Shown here: piece after piece, positions 1 to 8,178 of the stretch
Layout: the number at the start of each line of letters is the position of its first letter
How positions within the stretch are numbered: position 1 is the first letter of the stretch
Assembly: GCA_016707705.1 (NCBI GenBank)
Contig: JADJHD010000020.1
Location: 1-64,000 of the forward strand
Length of the DNA: 64,000 nt
Origin: Bacteroidales bacterium
GTDB taxonomy: Bacteria; Bacteroidota; Bacteroidia; Bacteroidales; UBA4417
Direction of reading: 5' to 3'
The notes under the pieces: model-generated
What the model was told of the DNA's origin: nothing
Seen by the model: only the letters and a program-made list of their open reading frames with translations
Database searches by the model: none
Program-made: the position numbers and the translations under genes

Positions 1-1520
1 CATTGGCCCCAATGGCACGGGCCGCCTCTTCAGCAATATTTGAAACCATGAGTGAATGCTGGAAAGTCCCGGGAGCCTTGATAGCCAATTCATTTAGTAA
101 TTTGCTATTGGTATCGGAATACTCTATCAATGAAACATCTGTCACCAGTCCAAACATCCTTTCAAACAGGAAAATCAAAGGATAGGAAAACAAAGTGAGC
201 AGGGCACTGATGCCGAAAAGCAGGAAGTTAAGTTTTCGAAGATCGTTCAGGTTTCCTTCCTGTATGAGAATCATACCGAAATAAATGAATGAATAGGAAA
301 GGAAAATCGCGAAGGATGCAAAGAAGAACTGGGACCGCCTTGTAAGGTTTACAACTGAAATTATGGCAATAATACCAGTAATCAATTGCATATAAAGAAA
401 TTCAAAGCTATTCGGAACAAGGAAACCAAGAATAATAATGGTGATAATGTGCACAAATAAGGCCAGCCTCGTATCATAGAATGTCCTGACTATAATTGGG
501 ACCAGACATAGTGGAACTGCATTTAGATAAATAACGTTGTTATTGATAACCAAGGTAGTGGAAATTACCATAAGCGATATGAGCATCAGCAAAAGGACAA
601 TATTCCTGTTCTCATTAAAGATATCATGCCTGAACGTGATCATAAACAAGGCGAAAACCATTAATGCTATAGCTACCAGGATAATCCGCCCCAATAACAC
701 CATTGGGTAATTTGAGGTCACCCCTATCTTTTGCTCATACTCATTGCGGAAAGAAACAAGCACCTGGTATTTTGAATCAGTTACCAACTCTCCCTTGGCA
801 ATTATTTTTTCACCCTTCTGCATCATACCCCTGGTAGTTGAGATACTTCTTAAAGCTTGATCTCGCTGATTTACAGTAAAATCGTCGTCATAAAATATAT
901 TATGCTCAAGTGACTGTTGAAGCAATGGCAACAGAAAAGTCTGATCACCCGGAAAGTAAAGCTACCTGCTTGATTAAGAAATCATTGGAGGATCGAATTG
1001 TAAAGAAATATTTCAGATCCTGTATATCTGCAATATTATCATGGATGACTGCTATCCTGCTATCCGGATTGATATTTTCAAGCACAGTGGTAGGTTCCAG
1101 GATTCCTCTTCGATACACCGAATCCAGAATGAACAATCCTGCAGCAAGATTATTCCTTTCCCTCATATTGAGTTCCGGGCTTTCACCCTTTGTCTTTTTC
1201 CAGCTTTCTTCAAATCTTGTCCTGAACTGATTGATGGCAGTGGCTGACACATTTGTATCAAAACGAAAGAAGAGATATGCATCATTAAGCACCTCCTGCT
1301 GTTCACGCTTAAGTTCATCAGTGGTCTTACGAATGGCAAAATCAAACGGGGCAATCAACTCCTCATGCTGCCAGGGTTTCCCCCTTTGAAACTCATACTT
1401 GAATTTTCCTTCCCGTGGGAACAGACTGACCAGAATAACCAAAACAATAAGGAAGAAGATTCCCTTATTGATGTTGTAATAATGTCTCCAATACCCAAGG
1501 AATCGTCTTTTCATGAGCAT
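1..1520 (-). CDS. 7TM-HD family phosphohydrolase (PgpH-like), partial at the left edge and frameshifted
   Basis: This is the N-terminal and membrane part of a 7TMR-HDED/HD protein, a family that includes cyclic-di-AMP phosphodiesterases of the PgpH type. The first frame holds an N-terminal membrane anchor and the extracytoplasmic HDED domain and stops at 945. The same protein continues in another frame through motifs such as GMMQKGEKIIAKGE, about seven hydrophobic segments, and the conserved stretch NELAIKAPGTFQHSLMVSNI at the window edge, where the HD domain begins. The break lies near 945-963 and looks like a one-base indel. The longest reading frame starts with TTG at 1562, but ATG at 1520 (or 1514) is a better start because it sits directly before the basic anchor. 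The catalytic HD residues lie outside the window, so activity cannot be judged. The family call is firm; the substrate is inferred. Confidence 0.85.
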
Positions 1521-1570
1521 ATGTTTAATCTTACGAATATAATAATATTTGTGGGATAGCAAGCATTTAA

Positions 1571-1578
1571 TACCTTTG
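1571..1578 (+). promoter_or_regulatory. Candidate -7 box (TACCTTTG)
   Basis: TACCTTTG matches the Bacteroidota TAnnTTTG -7 consensus about 75 bases upstream of the NlpC/P60 gene. I see no clear TTTG -33 element at the right spacing, so this is tentative. Confidence 0.35.
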
Positions 1579-1652
1579 TTAAAGGACTGACTGCTCCCAT
1601 TCTTAAACTTACCGAGGTTGGTTCTCCTAAACAGAAAACAAATTGTAAATCG

Positions 1653-2435
1653 ATGTACGGAGTAAATCCATTTTCTATAATTCCTGTCAGATCTGAGCCC
1701 TCAGAGCGGTCAGAAATGGTAACCCAACTGCTCTTCGGAGAAACTTTTACTGTCCTCGATACAAAAGGCAACTGGGTAAATGTAATGATTCATCAGGATA
1801 ACTATCAGGGTTGGATTGACTCGAAAATGATGCAGGAAGTAGAATCCGGATTTATTGATGAGTTAAATTCCAGCAGGCTTTCAGTGGTGGATGATGTTAC
1901 GGCAAGAGCCACCAACAATGCAAACCATTTACCGGTAAACCTTGTAAGAGGCAGCATACTTCCATTTCTCAATAATGGTATTCTTCGGCTGGGCCAGCAG
2001 GAGTATACGTTTGAAGGAACTGAAACAGTTATTCCGGATGTACCTGATACATCCCTTATTCCCAGAGTTGCACTATCTTACCTTAACACACCCTATCTAT
2101 GGGGAGGGAAGACACCTTTCGGAATTGACTGTTCCGGGCTGACACAAATGGTTTTCAGGCGTTGTGGAATTAATCTGCTCAGAGATGCTTCACAACAGGC
2201 AAATCAGGGAACAGTCCTGAGCTTTCTGGCAGAGGCTGAGGCTGGAGACCTGGTGTTTTTTGATAATGAGGAAGGGAAGATTATCCACGTAGGTATTTAT
2301 CTCGGCGACCAGCAATTAATTCATTCCACGGGCTCGGTTCGTATCGATACATTGGATCATGAAGGCATCTTCAATCGCGAAACCGGAAAATACACACATA
2401 AACTGAGAATCATAAAACGAGTTGGCAGGAGCTAA
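1653..2435 (+). CDS. C40 family peptidase (NlpC/P60) with N-terminal SH3-like domain
   Basis: A 260-residue cell-wall hydrolase that probably cleaves peptide stems of peptidoglycan. The N-terminal third (about residues 8-60) has a bacterial SH3-like pattern, with PVRSEPS followed later by GWIDSKMM. The NlpC/P60 domain occupies roughly residues 135-258. The catalytic cysteine is Cys160 in GIDCSGL, and histidines in IIHVGIY (His212) and LIHSTG (His224) fit the remaining active-site positions. No signal peptide is evident from this start. The frame is open upstream to 1560 but has no ATG there, and homologous proteins start close to a similar MYG sequence, so 1653 is kept. It is divergent from the HD phosphohydrolase and convergent with the MFS gene. 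The family is clear, the exact bond cleaved is not. Confidence 0.9.
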   Translation: MYGVNPFSIIPVRSEPSERSEMVTQLLFGETFTVLDTKGNWVNVMIHQDNYQGWIDSKMMQEVESGFIDELNSSRLSVVDDVTARATNNANHLPVNLVRGSILPFLNNGILRLGQQEYTFEGTETVIPDVPDTSLIPRVALSYLNTPYLWGGKTPFGIDCSGLTQMVFRRCGINLLRDASQQANQGTVLSFLAEAEAGDLVFFDNEEGKIIHVGIYLGDQQLIHSTGSVRIDTLDHEGIFNRETGKYTHKLRIIKRVGRS

Positions 2436-2457
2436 ACAACTCCAAATTCAAATCCCG

Positions 2458-3846
2458 TTAACTGGCAGCTGACGCACTGCTAAGTTCCTGACGGCGGTTT
2501 TTCAACAGGAAGCTGAGGAACATTACAATATAGGCAATCATTGAAATCAGTAGGAATGCCTTCTTGTAACCATCTAGTTTCATTGCTTCAGAAGCCACCA
2601 GTATCCCAATTAATGTAGCACCAGTCATCTGACCAACGCTGGTAAACAGTGTAATTATCCCCTGTCCCAGGGCTCTGTCAGTGGGTTGAACTTCATTAAG
2701 CATTATATATCGCATCGAGGATCCCTGCAACATGGAAGTCCCAAGTCCCATCATTACGCCTCCGGTATAAAAGATCGGAAGTGAAATCCCGGAAATATAA
2801 AGTAGTATTAGTCCGGAAGCCGAAAGAAACAATCCGGTTATTACAATCAGTCTGGAACCGATCTTATCAATCAATCGTCCTGAAACAGGGGCTCCGACTG
2901 CCACTGCAATAACAAATGGAACCAGCATAAAAGCAGCTGCAGAAGAGGTTACCTTGAATATATAGACAGCCATTTCAGGAACAAAAATAGTTACCGACTG
3001 AAGCATTCCTGCCCCGAGAGCGACAACTCCAACAACCCTAATCTGCTTTACATCAAACAATTCAAGCTTCATAACCGGAGATGAGGTTCGCCTTTCCATG
3101 AAAATAAAGAGGAACAGTGAAGAAAGTGAAATAATAAAAAACGGGAGAACCTTAAACGACAGAAAGCCTGTGAATCCTTCCTGAACATTTATTGAATTTA
3201 TTCCATAGGCAAAAGAGGAGAGCAATACTGCTATCAAAATGATTCCGGGCCAATCGAATGCAGGCACCTTTTCAGCCCGGTGAGAGGGCAACAATCTGTA
3301 ACTGAAGATTAAAACAACAGCTGCAATAGGCAAATTGATCAGAAACAGTGAATTCCAGGTGAAGTACTTAAGCATCAACCCGGCAATTAAAGGACCTATC
3401 AAAAATGCCATTCCAAAAACTGCTCCTATCATTCCCAGAGCCTTGCCTCGCTTCTCCTGAGGGAAAATATCCCCGATAACAGCAGAAGCAACAGGGAAAA
3501 TTCCGCTGGCACCAAACCCCTGTATGGCCCTGCCAAGAAGTAAAACAGAGATATCACCTGAGAAAGCAACAACCGCAGAACCAATCGCAAACAATGTTAC
3601 GGAAAGCATGTAAATTGAACGCCTTCCATACAAATCTGACATCTTCGACAGCAGTGATACTCCAATCAGGTTGAACAGCACATAAATGCTGAATATCCAG
3701 GATAAGGATTTTTGATCGACCTGAATAGTCTGTTCAATTGAAGGAATTGCCGGACCAACTATTGAGATGTCCAGCGCCCCCATTAGCACCCCGGTAAAAA
3801 GGAGAGCTAAAATTTTACCGTTTTTGTGTTTGATAGTACTTTCCAT
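2458..3846 (-). CDS. MFS transporter, DHA2/EmrB-QacA-like drug exporter
   Basis: A 462-residue polytopic membrane protein of the major facilitator superfamily. Near the N terminus it has the LDISIVGPAIP motif, typical of the drug:H+ antiporter-2 group. It also has the loop 2-3 motif A as SKMSDLYGRRSIY and a motif-C-like GAVFGMAFLIGPLIAG. Hydrophobic segments run through the whole length, and 12-14 membrane helices are plausible. The likely role is proton-driven export of small amphiphilic compounds, but the substrate cannot be read from sequence. It stands alone on the minus strand and converges on the NlpC/P60 gene with a 22-base gap. A TAnnTTTG-type box lies about 85 bases upstream. Confidence 0.88.
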   Translation of the reverse strand: MESTIKHKNGKILALLFTGVLMGALDISIVGPAIPSIEQTIQVDQKSLSWIFSIYVLFNLIGVSLLSKMSDLYGRRSIYMLSVTLFAIGSAVVAFSGDISVLLLGRAIQGFGASGIFPVASAVIGDIFPQEKRGKALGMIGAVFGMAFLIGPLIAGLMLKYFTWNSLFLINLPIAAVVLIFSYRLLPSHRAEKVPAFDWPGIILIAVLLSSFAYGINSINVQEGFTGFLSFKVLPFFIISLSSLFLFIFMERRTSSPVMKLELFDVKQIRVVGVVALGAGMLQSVTIFVPEMAVYIFKVTSSAAAFMLVPFVIAVAVGAPVSGRLIDKIGSRLIVITGLFLSASGLILLYISGISLPIFYTGGVMMGLGTSMLQGSSMRYIMLNEVQPTDRALGQGIITLFTSVGQMTGATLIGILVASEAMKLDGYKKAFLLISMIAYIVMFLSFLLKNRRQELSSASAAS

Positions 3847-3929
3847 TCAATTTTGCCCTAACCGCTATTTCGTATGAAGACTTATTCCAAATTTTATTGG
3901 AATCACATCCTGTAAAACTAGAATTCCTG

Positions 3930-3937
3930 CAAAAGTA
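3930..3937 (-). promoter_or_regulatory. Candidate -7 box for the MFS gene
   Basis: Read on the minus strand this is TACTTTTG, matching TAnnTTTG. It lies about 85 bases upstream of the MFS start codon, in the only intergenic space available to it. No convincing -33 box was seen. Confidence 0.4.
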
Positions 3938-4041
3938 ATCCTTTCAGAGAAACCTTATTTTTCAATCCGGTATAATCTACAAAAGGTAACATCCAATAGA
4001 AAAACAAAGAAATCCGGTTCTTCAATTCTAAATATATCAAG

Positions 4042-5673
4042 TTATTCACCTTGCATGAAAGGATATTTGAAATCTGTTGGTGGGATAAGGGTTTCCTTGA
4101 TTGTGCGGGGATTTGTCCATCGAAGCAAGTTCAGATGGCTTCCCGACTTATCATTGGTCCCCGACTGCCTGGATCCTCCAAATGGCTGTTGTCCAACTAC
4201 TGCACCGGTTGGCTTGTCATTGAAATACAGATTGCCAGCTGAGTATTTCAGGCGGTCTGCAGCAGCAGTCAGCACATAACGGTCCTGTGCAAATATGGAG
4301 CCTGTTAAGGCGTACGGAGAGGTTTCATCCACTAATTGAAGTGTCTCTTCAAATTTGCTATCCTTATAAACATAAATTGAGAGCACCGGTCCAAAAATCT
4401 CTTCCTCCATTGTTGCAAAATGAGGATCAGAAACCTTTATAACTGTGGGTTCAACAAAGTAGCCAGTAGATTTATCACATTTCCCTCCAAAAACGATTTC
4501 TGCATTTGGAGAAGAATCAGCCATTTTTATGTAGTTGGAGATATTGTCGAATGAAGCCTCATCAATTACAGCATTCATAAAATTGCCAAAATCTCTGACA
4601 TCCCCAATTTTGATTTGTGAAATCATATCTCCCATTATCTCCTTTACTGATGGCCATAATGATTCTGGGATATAGGCACGTGACGCAGCGGAGCATTTCT
4701 GTCCCTGGTATTCAAAAGCACCCCTGATGAGTGCCGTAGCAACTTCCTGACTCCTGGCTGTTTCATGTACCAGGACAAAATCCTTTCCACCAGTTTCTCC
4801 TACTATCCTTGGGTAGGACCGATAATTGGGCAAGTTGCCGGCAGCCTTTAGCCAAAGCTTATTGAAGGTATTGTTTGAACCGGTAAAATGCAATCCGGCA
4901 AACTCTTTATGGTTAAACAGAATTTCACCTATTTGAGCACCAGAACCAGGAATGAAATTAAGCACTCCATCCGGCATTCCGGCTTCCTGAAATACTTCCA
5001 TGAGTACATAATTGGAGAGGATGGCAGTAGTTGCGGGTTTCCAAACAGTAACATTACCCATCAGAATTGGAGCCATGTTCAGGTTTGAAGCAATAGCTGT
5101 GAAGTTGAATGGGCTCACGGTAAAAACAAAGCCTTCCAAAGGCCTGTATTCCAGACGGTTAATAATGCCGGGATCAGAATGGGGCTGATCATGATAAATA
5201 TCAGAGATATAGTGGGCATTGAAACGCAGGAAGTCAGTGGTTTCACAGGCTGCATCTATTTCAGCCTGAAATGCACTTTTGCTTTGACCAAGCATTGTTG
5301 CCGCATTCAACCGATTCCTGAATTTCTTTGAAATCAATTCGGCAGCTTTCACAGTGATGGAAGCTCTTTCGAACCATGAGAAGCTCTCCCATTCCTTATG
5401 TGCCTTCAAGGCAGCGTCAACTGCCATTTTGATCTCCTTTTCACCTGCCTTATGGTATCTTCCCAAAATATGTTGATGATCATGAGGCATTCTGACTGGT
5501 TCAAGATTACCGGTGCGCACCTCCTTTCCTCCTATGATCAGCGGAATCTCCATTTCCTGTGATGCCATGCTGTTCAGTTCTGACACAAGTTCCTTGCGTT
5601 CGTCAGTTCCGGGAGTATATGTTCTTACTGTTTCATTTGCGGGGTAATCAAAAATAAAAACTGAATTATTCAT
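4042..5673 (-). CDS. pruA: L-glutamate gamma-semialdehyde dehydrogenase (delta-1-pyrroline-5-carboxylate dehydrogenase)
   Basis: A 543-residue aldehyde dehydrogenase that oxidises glutamate semialdehyde to glutamate with NAD+, the second step of proline breakdown. The ALDH catalytic features are present: Glu293 in GETGGKDF and the nucleophile Cys327 in GQKCSAASRAY. The coenzyme-binding region contains FTVSPFNFTA and TVWKPA, and the C-terminal part has EEIFGPVLS and QPFGGSRQSG. Length and motif spacing match the stand-alone P5CDH group found in Bacteroidota and eukaryotes rather than bifunctional PutA. No proline dehydrogenase gene is adjacent in this window. It is divergent from the SDR gene across 183 bases. 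Confidence 0.95.
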   Translation of the reverse strand: MNNSVFIFDYPANETVRTYTPGTDERKELVSELNSMASQEMEIPLIIGGKEVRTGNLEPVRMPHDHQHILGRYHKAGEKEIKMAVDAALKAHKEWESFSWFERASITVKAAELISKKFRNRLNAATMLGQSKSAFQAEIDAACETTDFLRFNAHYISDIYHDQPHSDPGIINRLEYRPLEGFVFTVSPFNFTAIASNLNMAPILMGNVTVWKPATTAILSNYVLMEVFQEAGMPDGVLNFIPGSGAQIGEILFNHKEFAGLHFTGSNNTFNKLWLKAAGNLPNYRSYPRIVGETGGKDFVLVHETARSQEVATALIRGAFEYQGQKCSAASRAYIPESLWPSVKEIMGDMISQIKIGDVRDFGNFMNAVIDEASFDNISNYIKMADSSPNAEIVFGGKCDKSTGYFVEPTVIKVSDPHFATMEEEIFGPVLSIYVYKDSKFEETLQLVDETSPYALTGSIFAQDRYVLTAAADRLKYSAGNLYFNDKPTGAVVGQQPFGGSRQSGTNDKSGSHLNLLRWTNPRTIKETLIPPTDFKYPFMQGE

Positions 5674-5856
5674 AGGTTAATCAGGGTTAATTTTTTGATG
5701 ATAATAGATTGATTGTTAGAACATATAAACATCAGCTTTGTTCATCTGTTTACTGTTTAAGACTTCAATTGCCATAAGTTTCAGTTCTGCCTGGCACTAT
5801 AGAATGAGCAGTCTGTAAAACTGAAAAAGCTATACTTTTACATAAACCGCAATATC

Positions 5857-6621
5857 ATGAACTATTACATCATAACCGGAGCTTCGAAAGGTATCGGTGA
5901 AGCAATCACAAGAGCCTTGCTGGTAAAGGGAAATACCATTTTCGTTGCTTCCAGAACCATGAATGAGGACCTGGTTGAAACAGCTGCTTCACTGGATATA
6001 CCTTTGTTCTATCTGGAAGCAGACCTGACTCAGGCAGGAACTGCAGCTGGATTTATTGCGGATGCATTCGCAAAAATTGATGCGACTCTTGCTGAAAGTA
6101 TTGCTCTCATCAATAATGCAGGAATGATTGAACCTATTGCACGATTGGATCAGGCAACAGAAGAAGCCATGGAAATTCATTACCGGCTTAATCTTCTGGC
6201 CCCTGCAATCCTAAGTTCGCATTTTATCAGAGCATGCAAAAACCTGGATTTGCCAAAAGTGATCCTGAACATTTCATCAGGCGCAGCTCATTACCCTTAT
6301 AAAGGCTGGTCGATGTACTGCTCTTCAAAGGCCGGACTTGATATGCTGACCCGCACGGTTGGACTGGAGCAGAAAGATGAGCTGAGTCCGGTGAAAATTT
6401 TCAGTCTGGCACCTGGAATAGTCGACACATCAATGCAATCAGTTATCCGGGAATCCGATCCCTCTCAATTCGAAGAAAAGGATAAATTTGTAAGCCTGCA
6501 TGTAGAAGGAAAATTATCACAAGCTTCTGCTGTAGCATCTGTAATTGCACAAACCATCCATGATCAGAGAATTGAAAATGGTAGTCTGCAAACTATAGAT
6601 GACCTCAGGAAACTCCTCTGA
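5857..6621 (+). CDS. SDR family NAD(P)-dependent oxidoreductase
   Basis: A 254-residue classical short-chain dehydrogenase/reductase. The Rossmann glycine motif TGASKGIG is at residues 7-14, the NNAG motif at 86-89, a catalytic serine at about 140-141, and the YxxxK pair as Tyr154/Lys158 in YCSSK. The overall form (short N terminus, DLTQ-like segment, VDTSMQ near the C terminus) resembles sepiapterin-reductase-like or benzil-reductase-like SDRs, but the substrate is not readable. It is followed 45 bases later by a PAP2 phosphatase on the same strand, and the two may be co-transcribed. The start is the first ATG of the frame and lies directly at the Rossmann strand, as expected. Confidence 0.9.
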   Translation: MNYYIITGASKGIGEAITRALLVKGNTIFVASRTMNEDLVETAASLDIPLFYLEADLTQAGTAAGFIADAFAKIDATLAESIALINNAGMIEPIARLDQATEEAMEIHYRLNLLAPAILSSHFIRACKNLDLPKVILNISSGAAHYPYKGWSMYCSSKAGLDMLTRTVGLEQKDELSPVKIFSLAPGIVDTSMQSVIRESDPSQFEEKDKFVSLHVEGKLSQASAVASVIAQTIHDQRIENGSLQTIDDLRKLL

Positions 6622-6666
6622 TCAGGATGTCATATCATAGCAGTCTATTAAAAGCCTTGCCCATAA

Positions 6667-7272
6667 ATGTTTGAACGATTCATTGCCTACGACAAACAAT
6701 TGCTGTTATACCTGAACAGCCTACATACGCCTTTCCTTGATCAACTTATGTGGCTTGCGAGCGACAGGTTCATCTGGATTCCCCTATATCTTTGGTTTCT
6801 ATGGCTGCTTTTCAGGGAGCACAGGAAGAATTTCTGGGTTGTTCTGATTGCAATAGCCTTGATGGTATTCGTGAGCGATCAGCTCTGCAATTTTTCCAAA
6901 AACACAGTTATGCGTCTGCGTCCTTCAAATGACCCGACAATTATGGCGTTGATCCACCTGGTTAAGGGGTATACAGGAGGCACTTATGGGTTCTATTCAG
7001 CTCATGCATCCAATTCTTTTGCCGTTGCCACTTTTGTTTCACTCACCGTTCAAAATGGCAGGAAACTACTGATTCCCGTTGCAATTTGCTTTGCCCTTCT
7101 GGTTTCCTACAGCCGCATTTACCTTGGAGTGCATTTCCCTGGAGATGTGCTAACCGGAATGATTGCCGGAATTTTAACAGGATTTTTTGTGAATAAGCTT
7201 TTTAATCTTGCAGTGAATAAAGTCGATTCACTAAGATTAAAAAAAACTAATCCAAAGGGGGAACTCAAATAA
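6667..7272 (+). CDS. PAP2 family phosphatase (undecaprenyl-diphosphatase or lipid phosphatase-like)
   Basis: A 201-residue membrane protein with the three PAP2 signature motifs: K(x6)RP as Lys78...Arg85-Pro86, a shortened second motif SAHASN with His113 (usual PSGH), and SRIYLGVHFPGD with Arg150, His156 and Asp160. About five or six hydrophobic segments surround these. Such proteins dephosphorylate lipid phosphates or diphosphates on the outer face of the inner membrane, for example undecaprenyl diphosphate or lipid A phosphates. The sequence does not decide between these substrates. The second motif reads YSAHAS instead of PSGHAS; the catalytic histidine is kept. Confidence 0.88.
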   Translation: MFERFIAYDKQLLLYLNSLHTPFLDQLMWLASDRFIWIPLYLWFLWLLFREHRKNFWVVLIAIALMVFVSDQLCNFSKNTVMRLRPSNDPTIMALIHLVKGYTGGTYGFYSAHASNSFAVATFVSLTVQNGRKLLIPVAICFALLVSYSRIYLGVHFPGDVLTGMIAGILTGFFVNKLFNLAVNKVDSLRLKKTNPKGELK

Positions 7273-7299
7273 TCAAGGGATCAAAATGCCCGGACAGGG

Positions 7300-7767
7300 C
7301 TACTTCACATATCCGAAAATCTTTCCTGAAAAGCGATGCACATTTACTTTAAAAGTGCATACCTCCCTAATGGAAGGCTCGTTGTATGTAAATGGCCGTT
7401 CTGTATAATTGGCCATTATCAGGTTAAGAATCTTAATTTTCTCTTCTCTTTCTTCAACAAATTCTATAGTACCAAATGCCTGAACGGAACGGTAGTGCAT
7501 TGAATAACTGCACGCAACCTGTTCACTCTGAAACTTTAGCATATGATCTGCGCTGAAAATAATGCAGACCTCCGGATTATTTTTAAGAATATCAATCTTT
7601 AAGCCCTTATGCGAAGAATGCAGATAGATTACACCTTCATCATATCCGAAATTAAATGGGATCACATAAGGCTTCCCTGCCTGGTCAACCATGCCAGCAT
7701 AGCAAACATCACATTTTCTGATTATCTCGTCAATATCCTTCTGCAGGGTGATGATTTTCGCTCTCAT
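7300..7767 (-). CDS. Pyridoxamine 5'-phosphate oxidase family / Nim-like FMN split-barrel protein
   Basis: A 155-residue small protein with a predicted flavin-binding split beta-barrel fold. The pattern of CYAGMVDQAGKPYVIPFNFG near the N terminus, then IYLHSSHKGLKIDIL and VCIIFSADHML, is typical of the group that includes nitroimidazole reductase-like Nim proteins. These bind FMN and act on small molecules in the cytoplasm, but many have no known role. There are no membrane segments. It lies between the PAP2 gene (convergent, 27-base gap) and the holin-like gene on the same strand (40-base gap). The family is confident; nitroimidazole resistance should not be inferred from it alone. Confidence 0.85.
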   Translation of the reverse strand: MRAKIITLQKDIDEIIRKCDVCYAGMVDQAGKPYVIPFNFGYDEGVIYLHSSHKGLKIDILKNNPEVCIIFSADHMLKFQSEQVACSYSMHYRSVQAFGTIEFVEEREEKIKILNLIMANYTERPFTYNEPSIREVCTFKVNVHRFSGKIFGYVK

Positions 7768-7807
7768 AACTTTATAACCTTTTAGATTCCGTTAATTCTC
7801 CAATAAA

Positions 7808-8167
7808 TCAGTTTGCTTTTTTATCGGATTTATTCTCCGCCAATGCTTCAAGGAAAGCTGTTGTAATGGTCACGATAATACTGAAGAACAGAGCTGTCCA
7901 GAAACCATCAACCGAAAATCCTTCCAGCAGATTATCAGTAAGCAGAATGATTAATGCGTTGATAACAAACAGGAATAATCCAAATGAAAAAAATGTAACT
8001 GGTATTGTAAGAATGATAAGCAAGGGTTTCAGGAAGGCATTAAGCAGTCCCATTACAATAGCAACAAAAATTGCGGATGGAAAACCTTTCAGGTAAACAC
8101 CGGGAAGTATGTAGGCTGCAAAGAACACAGCCAGAGATGATACGAGTATTTTTAGAAATAACTTCAT
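7808..8167 (-). CDS. Phage holin family 4-like membrane protein
   Basis: A 119-residue membrane protein with about four hydrophobic segments and the typical PGVYLKGF, NAFLKPLLIILTIPVTFFSFGLFLFVINALI and VDGFWTALFFSI stretches of the Phage_holin_4_2 / YvlD-like family. These are usually ordinary chromosomal genes of unknown function, and no phage genes are nearby. The frame is open back to 8221, but ATG at 8167 is chosen because it begins directly before the first membrane helix and clears the end of the upstream gene at 8179. It probably forms a two-gene transcript with the large metallopeptidase-like gene. Confidence 0.85.
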   Translation of the reverse strand: MKLFLKILVSSLAVFFAAYILPGVYLKGFPSAIFVAIVMGLLNAFLKPLLIILTIPVTFFSFGLFLFVINALIILLTDNLLEGFSVDGFWTALFFSIIVTITTAFLEALAENKSDKKAN

Positions 8168-8178
8168 GGAGCAGTAAA

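Noticed and set aside
7808..8167. A prophage remnant, suggested by the holin-like protein
   Set aside because: This family is mostly chromosomal and of unknown role. No other phage genes or attachment sites are nearby.
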